From contig CAYUKA010000005.1 in NCBI GenBank assembly GCA_964445195.1, forward strand, positions 1 through 64,000: a DNA stretch of 64,000 nucleotides, read 5' to 3'. Made by a program: the position numbers and the translations under genes. The stretch comes from UM-FILTER-47-13 sp964445195 (GTDB lineage Bacteria; Pseudomonadota; Alphaproteobacteria; Micavibrionales; Micavibrionaceae). The notes under the pieces were generated by a model. It saw only the letters and a list, made by a program, of their open reading frames with translations, had not been told where the DNA came from and ran no database searches. Positions 8,274 through 16,857 of this stretch are shown piece by piece (within the stretch, counting starts at the first letter, position 1; every line of letters begins with the position of its first letter).

Positions 8274-10072
8274 TGAGCCTGTTCGGATCATTATATACCG
8301 GCGTCATGGGGATGAACGCACAGAGCCAGTCAACGGCGAACATTTCCAACAATATCGCCAATCTGAATACGACCGGCTTCAAGCGCGGTGAAACCGTGTT
8401 CGCCGATCTGGTCACAAACCGGACACGGCCCGCGACCTTTAATACCGGCGGCGTCACCACCGACCGTATCCACCGCATCGACCAGCAGGGCCAGATGCAG
8501 CAGACCTTTTCCAACACCGAAATCGCTGTGGCCGGTGACGGCTTCTTCCCGGTCCGTACCAATGCCGACGACTCGCTGGATATGCTGTTCACCCGTAACG
8601 GCGCGTTCTCGCCCGATGCCAACGGCTTTTTGCGCAACAGTGCCGGCTTCGTCCTCTATGCCTGGCCGACTGACGCGAACGGCGTACCAATGACCAGCCC
8701 GGATGTCGGCTCGCTTGTTCCGGCTGACGTCAATGAACTGAACGCCGCGCCACTGCCGACAACACAGGCGCAGCAGGTCTTCATTCTTGACGCTTCCGAG
8801 CCATCGATCGACCCGCATCTTCTCGGCCAGGAGTTGCCGGTTTCAAATCAACCCGCAGACTTCAGCCGGAACCTGACGGTCTATGACCAGAACGGCGTGC
8901 CGCGCGATCTTGTATTTGAATACCGCAAGATTGTCGGCCCGATGGCGCATTTCACCTCCGGCAATAGCGCGACTTTTAACAACCCCGATGACCCGCTGGC
9001 CGATCCCGGCGGCGTCACGCCGGCCATAACCGCCGGTGACACACTACAGGTGGCGGTCGGTGGTGACACCATCACTGTCGATATCGTCGCCGGCCCCGCC
9101 GATATTACACTCGGCCAGGCCGGTACGGCCCAGGAGGTTGTCAATGTGCTGAACGCCTACCGCGACAGCGGCGGCAACCGCGTTGTCCGCGCCAGCCTGA
9201 CCGATGGCGGCCGCCTGCTGGTACAGGCTTCAGACCCGGCGGCAACGATTGATATTTCCGGCAGCAGCGCCAGTGTTCTCGGTGCCGGGGGCTTTGACTT
9301 TATCCCCGATCCCGGCGACGGCGACTATGTATACGATCCGGAGGCCTCGCTGACGGCCAATGGCACCGCCAATCCTAACCAGACCGACCTGCCCGCCTTC
9401 GCCAACACAACCGACCCGAATACAGCCGGATGGTGGGAGATGCGCGTCCTGACACGCGACCCGGCCGATGCCGGTAACCCGAATGCGGCGCTGACCGAGA
9501 TTCGCAAGGGCCTGATCAATTTTAACGGCGACGGCTCGTTTAACGCCCTGCCCGGTGCAGACGGTTCGCTCACCCTCGACCTTGCCACCGTGCCGATCGA
9601 TTTCGACAGCTCGGGTGCCGGTGAGGAAATCGGTATAACGGTTGATATCAGCGGATACCAGCAGTTTGCCGGTGATTACACGGTGCTGGTCTCTGCGCAA
9701 AACGGTGCGGAGCCGGGTACGCTGACCAATATCTCGATTGATGATCAGGGCCTGATTATCGCCGACTTCACCAACGGCACGCAGCAGGTGCTGTACCAGG
9801 TGCCGCTGGCGACCTTTATCAATCCGAACGGCCTGCAGGAGCTGTCCGGGACAGTCTTTGCCCTGACGCAGGATGCGGGCGATCTGGTCCTGAATACCGC
9901 AAATAACGGCGGTGCCGGTTCGATCCTGCCGTCGACGATCGAAAGTTCCAATGTCGATCTCGCGAACGAGTTTTCACACCTGATCGTCAGCCAGCGCGCT
10001 TTCTCCGCGAATTCGCGTGTGGTCAACACGGTCGATGAAATGACCCAGCTGCTGCGGCAACTGAAAGTTTAA
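8273..10072 (+). CDS. flgE: Flagellar hook protein FlgE, first copy
   Basis: Structural subunit of the hook. The 599-residue product has the D0 N-terminal domain (MSLFGSLYTGVMGMNAQSQS, then ISNNIANLNTTGFKR), large outer domains, and the C-terminal D0 helix (SSNVDLANEFSHLIVSQRAF). It is longer than enterobacterial FlgE (about 400) because of an inserted outer domain (residues about 230-340) with a segment resembling the Flagellin_IN motif. It is translationally coupled to flgD. A paralogue of almost the same length follows directly, so this genome has two hook-type subunits in tandem; either may be the main one. Confidence 0.95.
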   Translation: MSLFGSLYTGVMGMNAQSQSTANISNNIANLNTTGFKRGETVFADLVTNRTRPATFNTGGVTTDRIHRIDQQGQMQQTFSNTEIAVAGDGFFPVRTNADDSLDMLFTRNGAFSPDANGFLRNSAGFVLYAWPTDANGVPMTSPDVGSLVPADVNELNAAPLPTTQAQQVFILDASEPSIDPHLLGQELPVSNQPADFSRNLTVYDQNGVPRDLVFEYRKIVGPMAHFTSGNSATFNNPDDPLADPGGVTPAITAGDTLQVAVGGDTITVDIVAGPADITLGQAGTAQEVVNVLNAYRDSGGNRVVRASLTDGGRLLVQASDPAATIDISGSSASVLGAGGFDFIPDPGDGDYVYDPEASLTANGTANPNQTDLPAFANTTDPNTAGWWEMRVLTRDPADAGNPNAALTEIRKGLINFNGDGSFNALPGADGSLTLDLATVPIDFDSSGAGEEIGITVDISGYQQFAGDYTVLVSAQNGAEPGTLTNISIDDQGLIIADFTNGTQQVLYQVPLATFINPNGLQELSGTVFALTQDAGDLVLNTANNGGAGSILPSTIESSNVDLANEFSHLIVSQRAFSANSRVVNTVDEMTQLLRQLKV

Positions 10073-10163
10073 CAAGGAGTTTTGGGGAAATGAAACAGCA
10101 AGGCCAAGAACATTTAATGAGTAACCGACTAACAGTGAGAGTCAAAACAGAAGGAGACGTACA

Positions 10164-11927
10164 ATGAGCTTGTTTGGTTCCCTTTTTACCGGCGTATCGG
10201 GCCTGGGCGCGGAATCGCAGTCCACGGCGATGATCGCCAACAATATCGCCAACGTAAACACAATCGGCTTTAAGCGGTCGGAGGCAGCGTTCTTCAGCCT
10301 CGTGACCAGTGAAAGCCGGCTGTCCACCTATTCGCCGGGCACGGTCTCGGTCAACCGCGTCCAGCGCGTCGACCAGCAGGGCCCGATCCAGCAAACCTCT
10401 TCGGCCACCGACGGCGCAATCTCCGGCAACGGCCTGTTCCCGGTCAAACGGGCCGCCGACGATACACAGGAGTTCCTGTATACGCGAAGCGGTTCGTTCA
10501 GCGAGGACTCACAAGGCCTGCTGCGCAATACGGCCGGGTTCGTGCTCTATGCCTGGCCGCTTGACTCGGCCGGCAACCTGCCCGCCAACCAGGGCGACCT
10601 GATCTCGCTGGTCCCGGCCAACGTCGCCTTCCTTGGCGGCCTGACCCGCCCGACCACGGATGCGGAGATTGCCCTGAACCTCGACGCCGACCAGGCAGAC
10701 TATAATCTCGACATTATCGGCGGCGCCTACCCGATCGGCGACTCACAGGCCCCGCACTTCACACGCGGCATTACCGTGTTCGATACGCTTGGTTCGGCCC
10801 AGACCACGACCTACGAATTCCGCAAGATTGTTGGTCCGATGGCCGCCGCAACCTCCGGCGCACAGGGGCTTGACCTTGATACGTCTCTGGTCGACCCGAC
10901 GCTGTTCCCCGGCATCGCCGCCGGTGACCAGTTCAGTATCACCCAGACGAACACCGCCACCACCCGCACCTATGATATCGGTGCTGCCGCCGGTGGCGAT
11001 GTTGTCATCAACACGATTGGGGATCTTATTCAGGACGTCAACGATGTGTTCGGCGGCGGCGTTGAGATCGAGGCCCGCCTCGATGATAACGGCCGCGTCC
11101 TGCTGCAGGTTGCCGACCCGCGCGTGGGCAACGACCTTGTTCTTGATGACGTCACCGGCACCCCGCTGTTCGGCGGCGTGGGCACGCTAAACTTCCCCGG
11201 CGGCCCCGGCCCGGTCACCTATCAGCCGATTGATATCGCGGCAATCTATCCGGACAACGACCAGGCATCCATCAACGAGCCGACCTTCCCGCAATTCCAG
11301 AACCTGACGGAAACCCATAATACGCAGGGCTGGTGGGAACTGACGGTCGTTCATCCGGACGGCACCAACCTTGCCCAGGGCCTGATCAATTTCGACGGCA
11401 GCGGCTCTCTCAACGCGGTTTCCGACGGCGAAGGCAATATCGATATCCAGCTGACCAATATCGACTGGGGCAACGGCTCCGACCTGCAGGATATCGCGGT
11501 CGATGTTGAACGCTTCAGCCAGTTCGCCGGGAACTACGACGTGATCTTCTCTGATCAGAACGGCGCGGAGCTTGGCCTGCGGACCGGCGTGGAACTGACC
11601 CGCGAGGGCCGGGTTGTCGCCCGGTTCAGTAACGGCGCCACCGCCGATCTGTACCAGATCCCGCTGACCACCTTCGCAAACGTGAACGGCCTGCAGGAAG
11701 TCTCCGGCACGGCCTATAGCGAGACCGAGGAATCAGGCGAGGAGAACCTACGTCAAGCCGGGCGCGGCGGCGCCGGCTTTATCGAGCCGTCAACGATTGA
11801 GACCTCCAACGTTGACCTCGCCGACGAATTTTCGCGGCTGATCGTTTCACAGCGGTCTTTCTCGGCCAATACGCGGGTGATTAACACCGTCGATCAGATG
11901 ACGGAGGACTTGCTAAGACTGCGGTAA
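10164..11927 (+). CDS. flgE: Flagellar hook protein FlgE, second copy
   Basis: Second hook subunit of 587 residues, paralogous to the preceding gene over its full length: shared start MSLFGSL, TGFKR/IGFKR block, SAGFVLYAWP/TAGFVLYAWP block and the C-terminal STIETSNVDLADEFSRLIVS. The outer domains have diverged strongly. A ribosome site (GAAGGAGA) precedes the ATG, and 91 bases separate it from the first copy, enough for its own control signals, although I found no convincing promoter there. A strong terminator follows. It could be a structural co-component, a stage-specific hook, or a spare copy. Confidence 0.93.
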   Translation: MSLFGSLFTGVSGLGAESQSTAMIANNIANVNTIGFKRSEAAFFSLVTSESRLSTYSPGTVSVNRVQRVDQQGPIQQTSSATDGAISGNGLFPVKRAADDTQEFLYTRSGSFSEDSQGLLRNTAGFVLYAWPLDSAGNLPANQGDLISLVPANVAFLGGLTRPTTDAEIALNLDADQADYNLDIIGGAYPIGDSQAPHFTRGITVFDTLGSAQTTTYEFRKIVGPMAAATSGAQGLDLDTSLVDPTLFPGIAAGDQFSITQTNTATTRTYDIGAAAGGDVVINTIGDLIQDVNDVFGGGVEIEARLDDNGRVLLQVADPRVGNDLVLDDVTGTPLFGGVGTLNFPGGPGPVTYQPIDIAAIYPDNDQASINEPTFPQFQNLTETHNTQGWWELTVVHPDGTNLAQGLINFDGSGSLNAVSDGEGNIDIQLTNIDWGNGSDLQDIAVDVERFSQFAGNYDVIFSDQNGAELGLRTGVELTREGRVVARFSNGATADLYQIPLTTFANVNGLQEVSGTAYSETEESGEENLRQAGRGGAGFIEPSTIETSNVDLADEFSRLIVSQRSFSANTRVINTVDQMTEDLLRLR

Positions 11928-11960
11928 CCTGACCCAGAACGGGTAACAGACGCAGCACAC

Positions 11961-12010
11961 AGGCGCGTTCAGGCGGCGGAGACGATCCCCCCCGAACGCG
12001 CCTCTTTTAT
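11961..12010 (+). terminator. Rho-independent terminator after the hook genes
   Basis: A perfect 10-bp stem (AGGCGCGTTC at 11961-11970 with GAACGCGCCT at 11994-12003) is followed by CTTTTATT. It closes the flgI-to-flgE transcription unit and separates it from the AT-richer sulfotransferase gene. Confidence 0.85.
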
Positions 12011-12067
12011 TCTCGCAGCAGGCATGGGATAATTTATATGTAAGATTATTCAAAAGGATGCAGAATC

Positions 12068-13708
12068 ATGAATCGCAAGCAAAGGCGTTCGTCCAAGGCA
12101 AAAAAAGACAACAAACTAAATAAAAAAAATGCGCAAACGCTTGGCATTATTGCAAAAAATCGTGGTTCGGAAGAGGTGGAAACACTTTTCAAAATCGGCG
12201 CAAGTTATATGCAAGTCGGCGACTTGGTGAATGCGACAGAGACCTTCGCCAAAGTCCTGCGTCTTAAGCCGGACCACATCATAACGATCGAACAGCTGGC
12301 CATGGCGTCACAGTTGTTAAAACGGAACGATGCCGTCGAAGTCTTTTTAAAAGGCCTGCTTGATGTCGATAAAGACTACGCCCGCGCTTACGGCTATCTG
12401 GGGAAATTCTATTTATCAGAACAAAAACCGGAAGAGGCCATGAAGTGGATCACAGAAGGTCACAAACGGTTCCCGAACGACCCTGAAATATTATGCGCCA
12501 TGGGCGCGCTATATTACCGGCAGGGGCAGGAAGAAGAAGCGGCAGAATATCATAAACGGGCTTACCTTGCAGAACGCAATGTTTCGAACTTAAGCAACTG
12601 GGTCAACTCCAAATATAAAGTTGAAAGCGAGAACGACTTTGTGTTCAAAGAGTTGAAGAAATTTGCAGGGAATATGGATAAGGTGCCCCGCCATCATTTT
12701 CCCAGCCTTTACACAGCTCTTGCCAATGCTTACGACCAGATTGGTGATTACGACAATGCTTTCCTGCACTACAGCAAATCTGCCGCTGAAATGCGCCAAA
12801 GGCTGAATTATAATGTTAAAGGGACAATTTTGTACTTCAACCGGATAAAAAACTTTTTCTCAGAAGAATATTTCAAACAATCGACATATGAAGGAAATTC
12901 AACGTCAGAACCCATATTTATCGTCGGCATGCCCCGCTCCGGCAGTACCTTAATCGAACAAATGCTGGATATGCATTCGCAGATTTGCGGCGTCGGCGAA
13001 GGCGCATATTTATCTAATTGCATACAAACAAAACTGTACCTGCCCGAAAACCCGGAAGGACAGATGAGCCCGGTAAACCGCACCATGTCGTCTGATGAAC
13101 AATATGGGTATGCCGAGCTTGCGGAAGACTACCTGTCTTTTTTAAGAGCGCATAACACGCAAGCCAAATACTATATCGACAAGCAACTCGCCCATTTTGT
13201 ATGGATCGGCATTATTAAAGAAACGTTCCCCAATGCAAAAATAATAAACGCCATGCGCCATCCTCTAGATTGCGCCCTGTCATGCTACCAGCAATTATTC
13301 CAGAATACCGCTCAGGAGTTCACTTATGATCTCACTGACATTAGCCTTTATTACAGGTGCTACAGAGAGTTGATGGAACATTGGCATAATATACTACCCG
13401 GATTTATTCTGGATGTGCATTATGAAGACGTGATTGATAACCCCAAAACGCAGATAAAACGTGTTCTCGATTTCATAGGAGCTCCTTTCGAAGACCAATG
13501 CTTAGAATTCCATAAAAACGAGCGTTTTGTTTTCACCGCCAGCGCCGGGCAGATTAACCAGCCCCTTTATAAAACGGCCATGGCGAAGTGGAAAAAATAT
13601 GAAAAGCATCTGGCGCCTCTTGTCGAAGGACTAGGACCGTATGCCCCGGAAGAGTCCCTCTATATCCTTGAAAAATATGGAAACAACACCAATAAATCAA
13701 CGGGATAA
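12068..13708 (+). CDS. TPR-repeat sulfotransferase
   Basis: A 546-residue two-part protein. Residues 1-30 are strongly basic (MNRKQRRSSKAKK). Residues about 35-255 form tetratricopeptide repeats (for example GDLVNATETFAKVLRLKPDH and EEAAEYHKRAYLAERN). Residues about 280-530 are a PAPS-dependent sulfotransferase domain with the 5'-phosphosulfate loop FIVGMPRSGSTLIEQ and the 3'-phosphate motif MRHPLDCALSCYQQLF. It would transfer a sulfate group to a protein or glycan. The gene lies alone between the hook genes and flagellin, is visibly richer in A and T than its neighbours, and has its own ribosome site (AAGGATG). A role in modifying flagellin is suggested only by position; import by horizontal transfer is possible. 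Confidence 0.9.
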   Translation: MNRKQRRSSKAKKDNKLNKKNAQTLGIIAKNRGSEEVETLFKIGASYMQVGDLVNATETFAKVLRLKPDHIITIEQLAMASQLLKRNDAVEVFLKGLLDVDKDYARAYGYLGKFYLSEQKPEEAMKWITEGHKRFPNDPEILCAMGALYYRQGQEEEAAEYHKRAYLAERNVSNLSNWVNSKYKVESENDFVFKELKKFAGNMDKVPRHHFPSLYTALANAYDQIGDYDNAFLHYSKSAAEMRQRLNYNVKGTILYFNRIKNFFSEEYFKQSTYEGNSTSEPIFIVGMPRSGSTLIEQMLDMHSQICGVGEGAYLSNCIQTKLYLPENPEGQMSPVNRTMSSDEQYGYAELAEDYLSFLRAHNTQAKYYIDKQLAHFVWIGIIKETFPNAKIINAMRHPLDCALSCYQQLFQNTAQEFTYDLTDISLYYRCYRELMEHWHNILPGFILDVHYEDVIDNPKTQIKRVLDFIGAPFEDQCLEFHKNERFVFTASAGQINQPLYKTAMAKWKKYEKHLAPLVEGLGPYAPEESLYILEKYGNNTNKSTG

Positions 13709-13789
13709 CCCAAAAAGCCGCGTGACGGCCCCATAGTTTTTTGCTAGGGTGGTAACAACTTATTAAGGGATTCTGCGATATCCTGAAAG

Positions 13790-13810
13790 AAGCCGGGAGG
13801 AGTCCGGCTT
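13790..13810 (+). promoter_or_regulatory. Hairpin in the flagellin 5' untranslated region
   Basis: AAGCCGG at 13790-13796 pairs with CCGGCTT at 13804-13810 around a GAGGAGT loop, about 40 bases before the flagellin start. The loop itself resembles a ribosome-binding sequence. In Caulobacter FlbT acts on the 5' leader of flagellin mRNA; flbT is the next gene downstream here, so this hairpin is a candidate target. Confidence 0.5.
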
Positions 13811-13848
13811 CATATTAACAATGGAAACCCTAGGAAAGGAGATCCACT

Positions 13849-15657
13849 ATGACTTCTGACGTCGTTCTTACGGCAGCGCTACGGAATAACCTTCTGTCGC
13901 TGCAAAACACCCAGAGATCAATTGACACGACCCAGCTTCGTCTTGCGACGGGCCGCAAAGTCAACTCCGCTCTGGATAATCCGCAAAACTTCTTTGCTTC
14001 ACAGGCCCTGAACAACCGCGCCAGCGACCTGACACGCCTGCTTGACGGTATCGGCCAGAACATCCAGGTGATCCGCGCCGCCGATAACGGTGTGACCGCG
14101 CTGACCACGCTGGTTGAACAAGCCGACTCTGTGGCCCAGTCCGCACGTGATGCACTATCTCAAGGACAAGCCGAAGCCAAGGTCACTGGTGACAGAGATC
14201 TCCGCGGTTTTGATGATCTCAACGATCTGGCCGGTATTGTAGGCACCAACACCAATACCCTGACCTTCACGATCACTGACGAAAACGGTGACCCGATCAG
14301 GCTGGGTGCCTTTGACGATGCTACAAACAGTGCCGGAACTTCGGCTACGATTACAATTGGCGCTGATTATTCCATTGAAGACCTGATTAATGACATTAAC
14401 GATCTGGCTCTAGACTCAAACCCGAGTAGTGATGGCGTTGCAGCAGATGATATTGCGAATGGCGACCAAGCTTTCGAAGCCTCTCTTGACGCAAGCGGCC
14501 AACTGGAAATTCGTACCCTCAATGGTGGCGATTTTAATGTTGTATTCGATGCTGGTAACAGTTTGGATTCGGAAGACCTCGCATTGGCCTCAGAGCTTGG
14601 CTTTGGCAATATCGCGCGTCCGGCAGGCGATCAAGCCGGTGGCCCGACTGACACAAGCATCGAGTTTACGGCCATTGCTGATGTCGCCCTGCGCTCAACG
14701 ACTCTGTATCGTGATGATGGTGCTGGTGGCGCTGAGTTGGCGGTACGCAGTACACTTCTCAGCGATCTTGTCGAAGACGATGGCACAACAGCACTGGTTG
14801 CCGGTATCGACGATACAGCCGACCAGTACCTGATCAGCGTCAATGGTGGAACGACAGTTGCTATCGACCTTGGCCGCGATATTGGTGGTACGGTTGAGGC
14901 TGTCACAGTTCAGGATTTCATTGATGACATTAATGACAATGACACGCTGAATCAGTTTATTCGCGCCGAATTTGACGATGCCACCGGTGAACTGAGCATT
15001 CGTCCGATTTCGGCAGAAGTAAAAAGTATCCAGATCGGTGTACGCGATGCCGCTACGGTTAACCTCGGCTTTGGTAATGTCGATAGTAACGATGCCGCAG
15101 GATTGACCAGTGTGGCCGGCGAAGACTTCCTGGAAAACATCCAGGTTGGTCAGGCTGCTGCCGTTCTTGCTGAACTGGAGGTCGAATTTGATAACATCCG
15201 CGACCAGATCACTCAGCTTGTCAGCAACGGTGATACCGGTTATCGCGGCACCAACCTGTTGATCGGCGATGACCTGACCACCTTCTTCAACGAGTTCCGC
15301 TCAAGCTCGCTGGTTACGCAAGGCGTTAGCTTCACCGCTGACGGCCTGGGTCTGAACGAAGCCGATTTCTCTCGTGAATCGGCTGTTGACGGGGCGCTGG
15401 CAGATGTTCGGGCTGCGCTGGAAAGCGTAAGGAACTTCGGCTCGACGCTGGCGAACGACCTGAACATCATTCAGACGCGTGAGACCTTCACGACGAACCT
15501 GATCAATACGCTGACCGAAGGTTCGGACAAGCTGGTCAACGCCGACCAGAACGAAGAAGGCGCGAAGCTTCTGGCCCTGCAGACCAGGCAGCAGTTGGGT
15601 GTTACCTCGCTGTCGCTGGCCTCGCAGTCCCAGCAGTCGATCCTGCGTCTGTTCTAA
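13849..15657 (+). CDS. Flagellin (filament subunit)
   Basis: Main filament protein. The 602-residue product has the conserved N-terminal D0/D1 region (LRNNLLSLQNTQRSIDTTQ, then RLATGRKVNSALDNP) and C-terminal D1/D0 region (GAKLLALQTRQQLGVTSLSL and SQSQQSILRLF). The central variable part (residues about 135-430) is much larger than in Caulobacter flagellins (about 270 residues in total) and contains two Flagellin_IN-like repeats (around DLINDINDLALDS and DFIDDINDNDTLNQF). It is acidic, as expected for an exposed filament surface. A strong ribosome site (AAAGGAGAT) precedes the ATG. Flanked by a sulfotransferase upstream and flbT-flaF downstream. Confidence 0.96.
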   Translation: MTSDVVLTAALRNNLLSLQNTQRSIDTTQLRLATGRKVNSALDNPQNFFASQALNNRASDLTRLLDGIGQNIQVIRAADNGVTALTTLVEQADSVAQSARDALSQGQAEAKVTGDRDLRGFDDLNDLAGIVGTNTNTLTFTITDENGDPIRLGAFDDATNSAGTSATITIGADYSIEDLINDINDLALDSNPSSDGVAADDIANGDQAFEASLDASGQLEIRTLNGGDFNVVFDAGNSLDSEDLALASELGFGNIARPAGDQAGGPTDTSIEFTAIADVALRSTTLYRDDGAGGAELAVRSTLLSDLVEDDGTTALVAGIDDTADQYLISVNGGTTVAIDLGRDIGGTVEAVTVQDFIDDINDNDTLNQFIRAEFDDATGELSIRPISAEVKSIQIGVRDAATVNLGFGNVDSNDAAGLTSVAGEDFLENIQVGQAAAVLAELEVEFDNIRDQITQLVSNGDTGYRGTNLLIGDDLTTFFNEFRSSSLVTQGVSFTADGLGLNEADFSRESAVDGALADVRAALESVRNFGSTLANDLNIIQTRETFTTNLINTLTEGSDKLVNADQNEEGAKLLALQTRQQLGVTSLSLASQSQQSILRLF

Positions 15658-15695
15658 TCAGCGCGCCGCAAGGCGAACAGATACCGATTACCATC

Positions 15696-15728
15696 AAAAA
15701 GGCGGGAAAGAATTTCCCGCCTTTTTCT
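15696..15728 (+). terminator. Rho-independent terminator of the flagellin gene
   Basis: A 14-bp stem (15696-15709 with 15713-15726, core GGCGGGAAA/TTTCCCGCC) ends in a run of five T residues 36 bases after the flagellin stop. Its strength fits a very highly expressed gene. Confidence 0.9.
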
Positions 15729-15891
15729 ATGTGCGCCGCAGGCGCCCCTCACTGTCATTGCAGACACCTGTAAGAAATCGCCATGGGCACGCGCAATCAC
15801 AGCAATTATCAATGGAATTTTTACCGTTTCATGCTATGGTTAGTTATCAACCGCGCGGCAGAAAGCCGCATGACGCGAAAGGTAGAAAACC

Positions 15892-16290
15892 ATGGCCCTG
15901 ATTATCGATCTCAAGCCCGGTGAAAAAATTTTGATTGGCGATGCCGTCATTACCAATGACAAGCAACGCACCCGGCTGCATATTGCCGGCGATTCCCCGA
16001 TCCTGCGCGAAAAAGATGTCATGCAGGAGGAGGATGCCAACACGCCGTGCAAACAGATTTACTTCCTGGTGCAATGCATGTATCTGGCCCGCAACCCGCG
16101 GATTTACTTCGACAAGTTTTTTAAACTGGTCAAAGAGGTGCAGGAAGCGGCACCGACCACGACCCTGTTCGTCATGAAAATCGGCGACATGATTATCGAA
16201 GGCGCTTACTATAAAGCGATGAAAGAGGCGCAGGAACTGATTAAACACGAAGAAGAGCTTGTAGATCATGTCAAAAAACAACCCGCCTAA
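15892..16290 (+). CDS. flbT: Flagellin translation regulator FlbT
   Basis: Post-transcriptional regulator that in Caulobacter lowers flagellin mRNA stability until the hook is complete. The 132-residue protein matches the family throughout: start MALIIDLKPGEKILIGDAV, then RTRLHIAGDSPILREKDVM, IYFLVQCMYLARNP and the C-terminal YYKAMKEAQELIKHE. A ribosome site (GAAAGG) precedes the ATG. Its 3' end overlaps flaF by 23 bases, so the two are co-translated. Confidence 0.95.
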   Translation: MALIIDLKPGEKILIGDAVITNDKQRTRLHIAGDSPILREKDVMQEEDANTPCKQIYFLVQCMYLARNPRIYFDKFFKLVKEVQEAAPTTTLFVMKIGDMIIEGAYYKAMKEAQELIKHEEELVDHVKKQPA

Positions 16291-16774
16291 GCCGCAAAAC
16301 CCGCCGGCCGGTAATAATCCCTACGCCAGCGCCGCCGGGGCCTACGACCAGCATGCGCAGTCCCACACGCCGGACCAGCGCGAAATGGAAGCCCGCGTAC
16401 TGCTGAAGGCTAACCGCGCGTTCCAGGATATCCAGAAACGCTGGGATGATATCACGCGGGAGGACATGGATGACGTTCTCAAATATAACCGCGATATCTG
16501 GATGATGTTTGTCGACACCGCGATCGAAGATGAGAACGAGGAGCGCCCGGCCGAGCTGCGCAACAATATCGCCAATCTCGGCATGTTTATCTTCAATCAT
16601 ACGCTTGATATTCTCGCCGACCCGAAACCGGAGAAATTCGATATCCTGATCGAGATTAACCGCGAAATCGCCGCCGGCCTGATGACCAGGCCACCGGCGG
16701 CTGGCAAAGAAGGGAAACCGGGCGAAACAGAAGCCAAAGCGGGCGAAACGCCGGGCACAGAAATCAAGAGCTAA
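16268..16774 (+). CDS. flaF: Flagellin synthesis regulator FlaF
   Basis: FlaF is needed for flagellin translation or secretion and acts opposite to FlbT. The 168-residue product shows the family signature NPYASAAGAYDQHA, the helical core ANRAFQDIQKRWDDIT and the NLGMFIFNHTLDIL segment. It is longer than Caulobacter FlaF (about 115) owing to a proline-rich start and a low-complexity Gly/Glu/Lys tail after residue 140. It overlaps the end of flbT and is followed by a terminator. Confidence 0.93.
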   Translation: MSKNNPPKPQNPPAGNNPYASAAGAYDQHAQSHTPDQREMEARVLLKANRAFQDIQKRWDDITREDMDDVLKYNRDIWMMFVDTAIEDENEERPAELRNNIANLGMFIFNHTLDILADPKPEKFDILIEINREIAAGLMTRPPAAGKEGKPGETEAKAGETPGTEIKS

Positions 16775-16809
16775 ACACGCGATCCTTTTGATATTTGGCA
16801 AATATAAAA

Positions 16810-16830
16810 AACCCGGCCATCAGCCGGGTT
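16810..16830 (-). terminator. Terminator between convergent flaF and the FlaG-like gene
   Basis: An 8-bp stem (AACCCGGC at 16810-16817 with GCCGGGTT at 16823-16830). On the minus strand it is followed by a run of T residues, making it a good terminator for the FlaG-like gene; on the plus strand the T run is short, so it may serve flaF weakly. Confidence 0.75.
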
Positions 16831-16857
16831 TACTCCAAAAGAACAGGCTTCTAATCC

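Noticed and set aside
10073..10163. Possible sigma-54 promoter between the two hook genes (GGGG-N10-GC)
   Set aside because: Only the doublets and their spacing fit; the remaining consensus positions (CACG and TT) do not.
13709..13752. Weak hairpin GCCG-CGTGA-CGGC with a T run after the sulfotransferase gene
   Set aside because: The stem is only four or five base pairs and the T run begins several bases later, so a terminator cannot be supported.
13723..13775. Possible sigma-54 promoter before flagellin (CGGCCCC...TTTTTTGCT)
   Set aside because: The GG and GC doublets are 14 bases apart instead of the required ten.
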